Below are positions 1 to 7,327 of a stretch of DNA of 28,419 bases, in pieces. Below the pieces are notes generated by a model that saw only the letters and a program-made list of their open reading frames with translations, was not told where the DNA came from and searched no databases. Within the stretch, counting starts at the first letter, position 1; every line of letters starts with the position of its first letter. Source of the DNA: an uncultured Mediterraneibacter sp. (GTDB lineage Bacteria; Bacillota; Clostridia; Lachnospirales; Lachnospiraceae); assembly GCA_934418295.1 (NCBI GenBank), contig CAKRWZ010000017.1, positions 1 through 28,419 of the forward strand. The letters run 5' to 3'. A program made the translations under genes and the position numbers.

Positions 1-2
1 GG

Positions 3-914
3 GAAGAGTACGATGCCGTTTTGATCAACATCGGGGCAAGTACAGACAAAAAGCTGGGGATCGAAGGCGAGGATGCCGAGGGCGTGCTTTCCGCAGTACA
101 GTTCCTGCGGGATGCAGGCTTTGAAAAATTCCCGGATTTGACGGGACAGGAGATCGTTGCCATCGGAGGCGGAAACGTTTCCATGGACGTAGTACGTACC
201 GCCAAGAGACTGGGTGCTAAGAAGGTCAGCATCGTTTACCGCCGCCGTGTGGCAGATATGACGGCCCTTCCGTCAGAGATCGAGGGAGCCGTTGCGGAAG
301 GCATAGAGGTGCAAACCTTGATGGCACCGTCTAAGATCGAAGTGGATGAAAACGGACGGATCAAGGGAATTTATGTGACTCCGCAGATGATCAGCAAGAT
401 ACGGGACGGAAGAGCCAGCGTGCGCCCGACCGGAGAAGAGGATATCTTTATTCCGTGCCAGACGCTGATCGTGTCCATCGGACAGGATATTGAATATCAG
501 CATTTTGAGGAAGCCGGAATTCCGGTAAAATGGGGTAAGATCCTGACAGAAAAATATGGGGGCTTTGATGATATTCCGGGCGTATTCGCCAGTGGAGACT
601 GTGCTTCCGGACCGGCATCCGTGATCAAAGCCATTGCGGCAGCCAAGGTGGTTGCGGCAAACATTGACGAATATATGGGCTTCCATCACGAAATCAGCTG
701 CGATGTGGAAGTGCCGGAGCCTCGCCTGGATGACCGTCCGCCTTGCGGAAGAGTCAACATGACAGAGCGGGAGGCCTGTGAACGGCTTTGCGATTTTGAG
801 GGTGTTGAAAACTGTATGACAGAGGCGGAGGCGAAGCAGGAGGCAGAGCGCTGTCTGCGCTGTGATCATTTCGGTTATGGTATTTTCAAAGGAGGACGTG
901 AAAAGTTATGGTAA
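3..914 (+). CDS. GltD-like NAD(P)/FAD oxidoreductase, C-terminal part (5' end outside window)
   Basis: Flavin-dependent pyridine nucleotide oxidoreductase related to the glutamate synthase small subunit (GltD). The open frame already runs at the window edge (EEYDAVLINIGAS before any plausible start), so the gene is cut by the window. Visible parts are the end of the first FAD/NAD half, an NAD(P)-binding Rossmann segment (GGGNVSMDVVRTAKRLGA), and the C-terminal FAD-binding segment with ASGDCASGP followed by an Ala-rich helix. A Cys pair (ERCLRCDHFG) lies near the C terminus and could bind an Fe-S cluster or be redox active. It overlaps the downstream hydrogenase start by 7 nt, so the two are translationally coupled and probably form one enzyme. 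Inference: it passes electrons between NAD(P)H and the hydrogenase. Whether the missing N-terminal part carries NuoE/NuoF-type domains cannot be seen here. Confidence 0.85.
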   Translation, partial: EEYDAVLINIGASTDKKLGIEGEDAEGVLSAVQFLRDAGFEKFPDLTGQEIVAIGGGNVSMDVVRTAKRLGAKKVSIVYRRRVADMTALPSEIEGAVAEGIEVQTLMAPSKIEVDENGRIKGIYVTPQMISKIRDGRASVRPTGEEDIFIPCQTLIVSIGQDIEYQHFEEAGIPVKWGKILTEKYGGFDDIPGVFASGDCASGPASVIKAIAAAKVVAANIDEYMGFHHEISCDVEVPEPRLDDRPPCGRVNMTEREACERLCDFEGVENCMTEAEAKQEAERCLRCDHFGYGIFKGGREKLW

Positions 915-2656
915 ATCTTACAATCAATCATGAAAACATTTCCGTTCCCGAAGGAACGACCATTATGGAAGCAGCAGCCGGTATCGGCATTCCGATTCCG
1001 AAGCTTTGTTATTTGAAAGGGATCAATGAAATTGCGGCCTGTCGTGCCTGTGTGGTAGAGCTGGAGGGCATGGAGCGTGTGATCACTGCCTGCAATAACG
1101 TAGTAAAGGAAGGCATGGTTATTTACACAAACAGTAAAAAAGTGCGTCAGGCAAGAAAGCGCAATATCCAGCTGATCCTGTCCCAGCATGACTGCAAATG
1201 TGCGGTCTGTGCAAGAAATGGCAATTGTACTCTTCAGAAGGTAGCCAATGATCTGGGGATCATTGATCTGCCGTTTAAAGAGAGATTTGAAGATACTCCC
1301 TGGAATAAGGAATTTCCGTTGATCCGGGATTCCCGTAAATGTATCAAATGTATGCGCTGTATCCAGGTCTGTGATAAGGTGCAGGAATTACATATCTGGG
1401 ACGTGATCGGAACCGGTTCCAGAAGTACGGTGGGCGTAAAGGGAAACCGGGATATCGCCGAAACAGAGTGTTCCCTTTGCGGACAGTGTATTACCCATTG
1501 TCCGGTGGCGGCGCTTAGAGAACGGGACGACACCGAAAAGGTTTGGGAAGCTATTGAAAATCCGAAAAAGGTAGTAGTGGCCCAGGTGGCACCTGCAGTC
1601 CGCACTGCCTGGGGCGAGGCGCTTGGTCTGGCACCGGAGGAAGCAACTATCGGGAAAATCATGGATTCTCTGAAACGTCTGGGTGTGGATTATGTGTTTG
1701 ATACTTCCTTTTCAGCCGATCTGACGATCATGGAAGAGGGAAATGAATTTTTGGAGCGTTTCACCAATGGGGAGCTGAAGAACCGGCCGATGTTTACATC
1801 CTGCTGTCCGGGATGGGTGCGGTTTATCAAATCCCAGTATCCGCATCTGGTGTCGCAGCTTTCGACGGCAAAGTCTCCGCAGCAGATGTTCGGAGCAGTG
1901 ATGAAAACCTATTTTGCCCAGTCCATCGGTGTGACACCGGAGGATATTTACACCGTTTCCGTGATGCCGTGCGTGGCCAAAAAAGGCGAGCGGAATATGG
2001 AACTGTTCTACGGAGAATATGCGGGACATGATATCGATGCGGTACTGACCACCAGAGAATTGAGCCGAATGATCCGGTTTGCACATATTGATCCGGAGAC
2101 GCTGCAGGAGCGTGAATGCGATCCGTTGATGAAAGAATATTCCGGCGCCGGCGTGATCTTTGGTGCTACAGGCGGTGTAATGGAGGCGGCACTCCGCTCT
2201 GCGTATTATCTGGTGACCGGCAGCAATCCGGCTCCGGATGCCTTTAAAGCGGTAAGAAGCCAGGCCTTTGAAAACGGTGTCAGGGAAGCAGAGGTGACCA
2301 TCGGCGGTGCCGTGGTAAGGGCAGCCGTGGTAAGCGGTCTGGGAAATACCCGGAAATTGCTGGAAAAGATCGAACGAGGAGAAGTGCATTACGACTTTGT
2401 AGAAGTGATGGCATGTCCGGGCGGCTGCGTCGGCGGAGGCGGACAGCCGATTCATGACGGAGAGGAGCTGGCCTTTGAACGAGGCAAAAACCTTTATTTC
2501 CTGGATGAAAATGCTGAGCTTCGGTTTTCCCATGAAAATCCGGACGTACAGAAGCTGTACGATGATTTCCTGGAGAAACCGTTGTCCCACAAATCACATA
2601 TGCTGCTGCATACCGATCATCATGCGTGGGAAATGCCTGGCAGAAAACGTCGTTAA
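908..2656 (+). CDS. hydA: [FeFe] hydrogenase catalytic subunit
   Basis: Catalyses reversible 2H+ + 2e- to H2, in the cytoplasm. The 582-aa protein has the modular layout of Clostridium CpI-type enzymes. An N-terminal plant-type [2Fe-2S] domain has Cys 34, 45, 48 and 62. It is followed by a His-Cys3 cluster segment (HDCKCAVC), two [4Fe-4S] motifs (CIKCMRCIQVC and CSLCGQCITHCP), and the H-cluster domain. All three H-cluster signatures are intact: TSCCPGWV (Cys 299/300), MPCVAKK (Cys 355) and MACPGGCVGGGGQP (Cys 503/507). A short C-terminal small-subunit-like tail follows. The start overlaps the upstream flavoprotein by 7 nt, after GGAGGACG. With a GltD-like partner it resembles the HydDB group A2 arrangement; that class assignment is inference from context. 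A strong terminator follows at 2691-2741. Confidence 0.96.
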   Translation: MVNLTINHENISVPEGTTIMEAAAGIGIPIPKLCYLKGINEIAACRACVVELEGMERVITACNNVVKEGMVIYTNSKKVRQARKRNIQLILSQHDCKCAVCARNGNCTLQKVANDLGIIDLPFKERFEDTPWNKEFPLIRDSRKCIKCMRCIQVCDKVQELHIWDVIGTGSRSTVGVKGNRDIAETECSLCGQCITHCPVAALRERDDTEKVWEAIENPKKVVVAQVAPAVRTAWGEALGLAPEEATIGKIMDSLKRLGVDYVFDTSFSADLTIMEEGNEFLERFTNGELKNRPMFTSCCPGWVRFIKSQYPHLVSQLSTAKSPQQMFGAVMKTYFAQSIGVTPEDIYTVSVMPCVAKKGERNMELFYGEYAGHDIDAVLTTRELSRMIRFAHIDPETLQERECDPLMKEYSGAGVIFGATGGVMEAALRSAYYLVTGSNPAPDAFKAVRSQAFENGVREAEVTIGGAVVRAAVVSGLGNTRKLLEKIERGEVHYDFVEVMACPGGCVGGGGQPIHDGEELAFERGKNLYFLDENAELRFSHENPDVQKLYDDFLEKPLSHKSHMLLHTDHHAWEMPGRKRR

Positions 2657-2690
2657 AAAATAAATATAAAAAGTAAATATAAAAAGTAAT

Positions 2691-2741
2691 AAAAAGCTCT
2701 TCCAAGGTTTTGCCGGTAAAGCAAGACAGGAAGAGCTTTTT
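2691..2741 (+). terminator. Intrinsic terminator after the hydrogenase operon
   Basis: Perfect 13-bp inverted repeat, AAAAAGCTCTTCC (2691-2703) and GGAAGAGCTTTTT (2729-2741). The A-rich upstream arm and the T-tract let it work on either strand, but only + strand genes are adjacent. Confidence 0.9.
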
Positions 2742-2746
2742 GGTAT

Positions 2747-2795
2747 GGCGACGAGGAAAATGCGCCATGCTTGCATGGCAGCATTTGACGACCGC
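2747..2795 (+). repeat. Family 2 structured repeat / candidate small RNA, copy 1
   Basis: Begins GGCGACGAG and ends TTTGACGACCGC. Between them is a two-part stem, AAATGC/GCATTT and GCCATG/CATGGC, with loop CTTG and one bulged A on the 3' side. The outer GGCG can pair with CGCT through a G-U. Copy 2 at 12357-12402 has the same ends, loop and bulge with different stem bases. It lies just after the hydrogenase terminator and before the holA promoter. I do not recognise it as a named RNA family. The rest of the 2657-2960 gap holds the terminator, a family 1 copy and the holA promoter. Confidence 0.6.
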
Positions 2796-2796
2796 T

Positions 2797-2824
2797 GTTG
2801 CCATGCATCCGGCAAAAAGGTATG
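2797..2824 (+). repeat. Family 1 palindromic repeat, copy G
   Basis: TTGCC (2798-2802) and GGCAA (2811-2815) enclose ATGCATCC, followed by AAAGG. About 24 of 28 positions match the purC-leader copy, which starts at 22552. It directly abuts family 2 copy 1. The match is good over the core, but the second hairpin of the full element is absent. Confidence 0.5.
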
Positions 2825-2887
2825 GTGATCGCAGGAAAATGAGAAAAATCTTTGGACGGCCAGGATAATAGGTTTGTCAGGATCCGC

Positions 2888-2916
2888 TTGCACAAAAAAG
2901 GCTGTGCCGTTATAAT
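2888..2916 (+). promoter_or_regulatory. Sigma-A promoter for holA-lepA-hemW
   Basis: TTGCAC (2888-2893), 17-nt spacer, TATAAT (2911-2916). The predicted start is about 38 nt before holA. It is the only strong promoter-like sequence between the hydrogenase terminator and holA. Confidence 0.75.
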
Positions 2917-2960
2917 AAAATAGAATCACTAGGCAGACAAAAAGACGGAAGCAGACGTTT

Positions 2961-3965
2961 ATGCAGAATTTAAATGAGGATCTGAAATCCGGACAGTTTA
3001 AAAATATTTATTTACTGTACGGAGAGGAAGCATATCTGAAAAAAATGTATCGGGATCGTTTGGTGAAGGCCATTCTTCCGGAGGGTGATACCATGAACTA
3101 TGCGCATTACGAGGGCAAAAACATCAATGTCAAAGAGGTCATTGATTTGGCGGAGACGATGCCCTTTTTTGCAGAGCGCAGACTGATCGTCATGGAGGAT
3201 ACGGGCTTTTTCAAAACGTCATCGGATGAGCTGGCAGCCTATTTGCACGAGGTGCCTGCCACTACCTTTTTCCTGTTTGTGGAAAATGAAGTGGACAAGC
3301 GGAATAAAGCCTACAAAGCGGCAGTGAAGCACGGAAGAGCAGCAGAGCTGAATTTTCAGGATGAGACCACGTTGAAAAAGTGGATTTTGGGAGCGGTCAA
3401 ACGAGAAAAAAAGCAGATCACGGCACAGGCGTTGAACCATTTTTTGAATAAAGTGGGAACAGACATGGAAAATATCCAAAGAGAATCGGAGAAACTCTTC
3501 TCTTATACGCTGGAGAAAGCAGAGATCACCACAGAAGATATCGATGCGGTCTGCGTGACCCAGATTACCAACCGGATCTTTGATATGGTGCATGCGGTAA
3601 CAAATCAGAAGCTTACACAGGCATTGGATCTGTATTATGATCTGCTGGCATTAAAGGAGCCGCCTATGCGGATTTTGTTTTTGATGACCCGGGAGTTTCG
3701 GCTTTTGCTTTTAGTGAAAGATTTACAGAAGCAAGGCTTTGACAAAAAGGAAATTGCTTCCAGGGCGAAGATCCATCCCTTTGCTGCCGGGAAATATATG
3801 GAGCAGAGCCGGAGGTTTGAAGCAGAGCGCCTGCAGGAGATCTGCGGGGAAAGTGCGGCGCTGGAAGAAGCAGTCAAGACAGGAAAGATCAGCGACACCC
3901 TCAGTGTGGAAATGTTTATCGTATCGGTGGGGAAACAGATCGCTTTTTCCAAGATAGAAGAATAG
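2961..3965 (+). CDS. holA: DNA polymerase III delta subunit
   Basis: Clamp-loader delta subunit, which opens and loads the beta sliding clamp during replication. The 334-aa length is typical. The N-terminal AAA+-like domain begins NLNEDLKSGQFKNIYLLYGEEAYL, paraphrased here as the usual 'LYGEE' opening of the family, followed by LAETMPFFAERRLIVMED. The usual middle and C-terminal helical collar regions follow (NRIFDMVHAVTNQK; LKEPPMRILFLMTREFRLLL). As normal for delta, it has no functional Walker A. The ribosome binding site is weak (GGAAG about 10 nt before the ATG). It precedes lepA by a few tens of bases with no terminator, so it is probably co-transcribed. rpsT, which often follows holA in Firmicutes, is not present. 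Confidence 0.93.
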   Translation: MQNLNEDLKSGQFKNIYLLYGEEAYLKKMYRDRLVKAILPEGDTMNYAHYEGKNINVKEVIDLAETMPFFAERRLIVMEDTGFFKTSSDELAAYLHEVPATTFFLFVENEVDKRNKAYKAAVKHGRAAELNFQDETTLKKWILGAVKREKKQITAQALNHFLNKVGTDMENIQRESEKLFSYTLEKAEITTEDIDAVCVTQITNRIFDMVHAVTNQKLTQALDLYYDLLALKEPPMRILFLMTREFRLLLLVKDLQKQGFDKKEIASRAKIHPFAAGKYMEQSRRFEAERLQEICGESAALEEAVKTGKISDTLSVEMFIVSVGKQIAFSKIEE

Positions 3966-4001
3966 ACAAGTCAGAAGACCATGAGAATGGGAGGAAATAA
4001 A

Positions 4002-5816
4002 GTGGCAGGAACAGACCAGAAACACATCAGAAATTTTTGTATCATCGCACATATCGATCATGGAAAATCCACCCTTGCGGATCGGATCATCGAGAAAACA
4101 GGCCTTTTGACCAGCAGGGAAATGCAGGCGCAGGTGTTGGATAATATGGATCTGGAAAGAGAGCGGGGCATTACGATCAAGGCTCAGGCGGTTCGGACGG
4201 TTTACAAGGCTTCAGACGGAGAAGAATATATTTTTAATCTGATCGACACGCCGGGACACGTAGATTTTAATTATGAGGTTTCCCGAAGCCTTGCGGCCTG
4301 TGACGGAGCCGTGCTGGTGGTGGATGCAGCCCAGGGAGTGGAAGCGCAGACTTTAGCCAATGTGTATTTGGCATTGGATCATGATCTGGACATTCTGCCG
4401 GTGATCAACAAAGTGGATCTGCCAAGCGCAGAGCCGGACCGGGTGGCAGAGGAGATCGAGGACGTCATCGGGATCGAAGCCCAGGATGCACCGCGGATCT
4501 CGGCAAAAACCGGATTGAACGTGGATCAGGTCCTGGAACAGATCGTGCAGAAGATTCCGGCACCAAAAGGGGATGCGGAAGCGCCGTTACAGGCTTTGAT
4601 CTTCGATTCCTTGTATGATTCCTATAAAGGAGTCATCGTGTTCTGCCGTGTCATGAACGGAAAAGTCAGAAAAGGAACGCCTATCCGCATGATGGCGACG
4701 GGCGCAGTGGCAGACGTGGTGGAAGTAGGTTATTTCGGTGCAGGGCAGTTTATCCCCTGTGAGGAGTTGGATGCCGGAATGGTCGGCTATATCACGGCCA
4801 GTCTGAAAAATGTGAAAGATACCCGGGTGGGCGATACGGTAACGGATGCTTCCAGACCGTGCAAAGAGCCGCTTCCCGGTTACAAAAAAGTCAATCCGAT
4901 GGTGTTCTGCGGCTTGTATCCGGCAGACGGAGCAAAGTATCCGGATCTGCGGGATGCCTTGGAAAAAATGCAGCTCAATGATGCAGCGCTGCAATTTGAG
5001 CCGGAAACTTCCATCGCATTGGGATTCGGTTTCCGCTGCGGCTTCCTGGGACTTCTCCATCTGGAGATCATCCAGGAACGTCTGGAAAGAGAATACGGGC
5101 TGGATCTGGTTACGACAGCCCCCAGTGTTGTATACAAAGTCCACAAGACAGACGGTACGGTGATGGATCTGACCAACCCCACCAATCTGCCGGATCCTTC
5201 AGAGATCGAATATATGGAGGAACCTATTGTAAAGGCAGAGATCATGGTGACCAGCGAATACATCGGAGCCATCATGGAGCTGTGCCAGGAGCGGCGGGGC
5301 GAGTATCTGGGCATGGAATATATCGAAGAGACCAGGGCAGTTCTCAGCTACTATCTGCCGCTGAACGAGATCATCTATGATTTCTTTGATGCGCTGAAAT
5401 CCCGTTCCAGAGGCTATGCTTCCTTTGATTACGAACTGCACGGCTATAAGCAGTCCGATCTGGTGAAACTGGATATCCTGATCAACAAAGAAGCAGTGGA
5501 TGCGTTGTCCTTCATTGTCTTCAGCGGAACAGCTTATGAGCGTGGCCGTAAAATGTGTGAAAAGCTGAAAGAAGAGATCCCGAGACAGCTTTTCGAGATC
5601 CCGATCCAGGCGGCGGTCGGCAGTAAGATCATTGCCCGTGAAACCGTAAAAGCCATGCGAAAAGACGTCCTTGCCAAATGCTACGGCGGCGATATTTCCC
5701 GAAAGAAAAAGCTGCTGGAGAAACAGAAAGAAGGAAAGAAACGTATGCGCCAGGTCGGAAACATAGAAATCCCGCAGCAGGCGTTTATGAGTGTGCTGAA
5801 GCTGGATGATAAATAG
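4002..5816 (+). CDS. lepA: Elongation factor 4 (LepA), ribosome-associated GTPase
   Basis: Translational GTPase that acts on stalled or pre-translocation ribosomes. G-domain motifs are in order: AHIDHGKST (G1, residues 16-24), RGITIKAQ (G2), DTPGHVDF (G3), NKVDLP (G4) and SAKTG (G5). EF-G-like domains and the LepA-specific C-terminal domain (near GNIEIPQQAFMSVL) follow. I place the start at GTG 4002, because GGGAGGA at 3989-3995 sits 6 nt upstream. This gives 604 aa, the usual family length. An upstream ATG at 3981 would add seven residues but lacks a ribosome binding site. It is followed by hemW after a short gap, as in many Firmicutes. Confidence 0.95.
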   Translation: MAGTDQKHIRNFCIIAHIDHGKSTLADRIIEKTGLLTSREMQAQVLDNMDLERERGITIKAQAVRTVYKASDGEEYIFNLIDTPGHVDFNYEVSRSLAACDGAVLVVDAAQGVEAQTLANVYLALDHDLDILPVINKVDLPSAEPDRVAEEIEDVIGIEAQDAPRISAKTGLNVDQVLEQIVQKIPAPKGDAEAPLQALIFDSLYDSYKGVIVFCRVMNGKVRKGTPIRMMATGAVADVVEVGYFGAGQFIPCEELDAGMVGYITASLKNVKDTRVGDTVTDASRPCKEPLPGYKKVNPMVFCGLYPADGAKYPDLRDALEKMQLNDAALQFEPETSIALGFGFRCGFLGLLHLEIIQERLEREYGLDLVTTAPSVVYKVHKTDGTVMDLTNPTNLPDPSEIEYMEEPIVKAEIMVTSEYIGAIMELCQERRGEYLGMEYIEETRAVLSYYLPLNEIIYDFFDALKSRSRGYASFDYELHGYKQSDLVKLDILINKEAVDALSFIVFSGTAYERGRKMCEKLKEEIPRQLFEIPIQAAVGSKIIARETVKAMRKDVLAKCYGGDISRKKKLLEKQKEGKKRMRQVGNIEIPQQAFMSVLKLDDK

Positions 5817-5853
5817 TTTGGGAATTTGAGATAAATGAAAGGGGATGTCTGGT

Positions 5854-7107
5854 ATGAAAGAATTAGAACTGTATCTGCACATCCCTTTTTGTGTGCAGAA
5901 ATGCAGGTATTGTGATTTTTTGTCAGCGCCTTGCAGCGAGCAGGGTCTGGCGGCATATGTGGAAGCGCTCGTTCAAGAGATCCGGGCATATGAGGGGCGG
6001 TTTGCGGAATATAAAGTAACGTCCATCTTTTTCGGGGGCGGGACACCGTCTCTTTTGAGCGGAGAGCAGGTGCAGGAGTTGATGTATCAGATACGGGAAA
6101 TCTTTTTAGTCGCCGAGCATACGACAAAAAGATCCAGTGGATCTTTTTTAGTGGAGGCTGATGCGGAGATCACCATGGAGATGAATCCGGGAACGGTGAC
6201 AGCGGAGAAGCTGACGGGTTATCGCAAGGCAGGAGTCAACCGGCTCAGCATCGGGCTGCAGTCGGCAGACGACCGGGAATTGAAATTGCTGGGGAGAATT
6301 CACGATTACCAGACTTTTCTGGAGACCTTTCGGATAGCGAGGGAATGCGGCTTTGAAAATATCAATGTGGATCTGATTTCTTCTGTTCCGGGACAGACGC
6401 GGAAAAGCTGGGAGCAGACCCTTCGCAAGACGGCAGAATTGCGGCCGGAGCACCTTTCGGCCTACAGCCTTATAATAGAAGAAAATACCCCGTTTTATAC
6501 ACTTTACGGAGAAGGGGCGGCAGCGGGAGAACGAAAGCGTAAGGGTTTTCCGGAGCTTCCGGGGGAAGACGAGGAGAGAGATATGTATCGGGACACCGCA
6601 CGCATTCTGGCAGAATACGGCTATCATCGATACGAAATTTCCAATTATGCCCTGCCCGGGCGGGAGTGCAGGCACAATCTGGGGTATTGGGAACGAAAAG
6701 AGTATCTGGGGTTGGGTACCGGATCGGCATCCTTGATCGGAAACCGGCGCTGGAATCATATTCGGGATACTCAAAGTTATCTGGAGCATGCAGCGGATCC
6801 GAATCAGCTGAAGACGGATGAGGAACAGCTGTCCAGAGTAGATGAGATGGAAGAATTTATGTTCCTGGGTCTGCGGAAAATCGATGGGATCTCCGAAGCA
6901 AAATTTTTGGAAAGCTTCGGACAAAGCATAGAAGAAATTTATGGATCCGTGCTGAAAAAACTGGAAGCAGAAAGCTTGCTTTTAAGGAAAGGTGGCAGGA
7001 TCCGGCTGACAGAGCGGGGGATCGATATCAGTAATTATGTGTTGGCGGATTTTCTGCTGGATGATTCGGTGGTTTTAAACGAAGATATAAATGAAGATAT
7101 AGTGTAA
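5854..7107 (+). CDS. hemW: HemW-like radical SAM protein (coproporphyrinogen oxidase-like), with a 14-aa insertion
   Basis: Radical SAM protein of the HemW/YggW family; experimentally studied members act as heme chaperones rather than as coproporphyrinogen oxidases. The [4Fe-4S]/SAM motif is C13-x3-C17-x2-C20, followed by FFGGGTPSLL, ADAEITMEMNPGTV, LSIGLQS and the C-terminal HemW domain. Start ATG 5854 is preferred: AAAGGGG lies 9 nt upstream, whereas ATG 5845 abuts it directly. Residues about 87-100 (AEHTTKRSSGSFLV) are extra. Removing them leaves IREIFLVEADAEITMEMNPG, which has the same spacing as the corresponding E. coli stretch as I recall it. The insertion is encoded by family 1 repeat copy A (6101-6152) and keeps the frame. 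The rest of the protein appears intact, so it is probably functional. Confidence 0.9.
   Translation: MKELELYLHIPFCVQKCRYCDFLSAPCSEQGLAAYVEALVQEIRAYEGRFAEYKVTSIFFGGGTPSLLSGEQVQELMYQIREIFLVAEHTTKRSSGSFLVEADAEITMEMNPGTVTAEKLTGYRKAGVNRLSIGLQSADDRELKLLGRIHDYQTFLETFRIARECGFENINVDLISSVPGQTRKSWEQTLRKTAELRPEHLSAYSLIIEENTPFYTLYGEGAAAGERKRKGFPELPGEDEERDMYRDTARILAEYGYHRYEISNYALPGRECRHNLGYWERKEYLGLGTGSASLIGNRRWNHIRDTQSYLEHAADPNQLKTDEEQLSRVDEMEEFMFLGLRKIDGISEAKFLESFGQSIEEIYGSVLKKLEAESLLLRKGGRIRLTERGIDISNYVLADFLLDDSVVLNEDINEDIV
6101..6152 (+). repeat. Family 1 palindromic element, copy A, inserted in frame in hemW
   Basis: TCTTTTTAGT (6101-6110) is repeated as TCTTTTTTAGT (6142-6152), with a period of exactly 42 nt between the AGT ends. 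Between them are the core GCCGAGCATACGACAA and a hairpin AAAAAGATCC-AGT-GGATCTTTTTT. A second, alternative stem pairs CTTTTTAGTCG with CGACAAAAAG around loop CCGAGCATA. Adding 42 nt inserts 14 codons without a stop. A near-identical full copy (B) lies at 22544-22600. Confidence 0.8.
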
Positions 7108-7123
7108 AGATGTAAAATAGAAG

Positions 7124-7166
7124 ACGACCACACAGGAGCTTGGCAGACTCTTGTATGGTCGTTTTT
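7124..7166 (+). terminator. Intrinsic terminator after hemW
   Basis: ACGACCA (7124-7130) pairs with TGGTCGT (7156-7162), followed by TTTT. It separates holA-lepA-hemW from the CIRCE-controlled heat-shock operon. Confidence 0.75.
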
Positions 7167-7226
7167 AAGTCACCTTTTATTCCACAGAAAGTTCACAAAT
7201 AAAATGAAAAAAATAAGGAAAGAATG

Positions 7227-7255
7227 TTGACAAAAAGAAAGTACAGTGCTATCTT
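7227..7255 (+). promoter_or_regulatory. Sigma-A promoter of the hrcA operon
   Basis: TTGACA (7227-7232), 17-nt spacer, TATCTT (7250-7255). It lies immediately upstream of the CIRCE operator. Confidence 0.85.
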
Positions 7256-7269
7256 AATAACTGTAGATG

Positions 7270-7296
7270 TTAGCACTCATACAAAAGGAGTGCTAA
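7270..7296 (+). promoter_or_regulatory. CIRCE operator (HrcA binding site)
   Basis: Perfect CIRCE inverted repeat: TTAGCACTC, 9-nt spacer, GAGTGCTAA. It lies 14 nt downstream of the -10 box, so HrcA bound here would block transcription of hrcA-grpE-dnaK(-dnaJ). This is the established class I heat-shock circuit of Firmicutes. Confidence 0.98.
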
Positions 7297-7327
7297 TAAG
7301 ATGCAAAGAATACTCAGGAGGCGGCTG

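Noticed and set aside
31..50. A GGCAAGTACAGACAAAAAGC stretch resembling the family 1 core.
   Set aside because: It encodes the conserved GASTDKKL region of the flavoprotein and lacks the TTGCC arm.
273..2804. Long - strand open frames opposite the hydrogenase and flavoprotein genes.
   Set aside because: They are shadows of the strongly coding + strand, with no ribosome binding site and no recognisable protein family.
2931..2950. AGGCAGACAAAAAGACGG before holA as a further family 1 copy.
   Set aside because: Only GACAAAAAG matches, without the palindromic partner.
3981..4001. ATG 3981 as the lepA start.
   Set aside because: No ribosome binding site precedes it, whereas GTG 4002 has GGGAGGA at the right distance and gives the usual length.
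6101..6152. The hemW hairpin as a transcription terminator inside the gene.
   Set aside because: The position is deep in a coding frame with conserved sequence continuing after it. The repeat copies elsewhere explain it better, though partial termination is not excluded.
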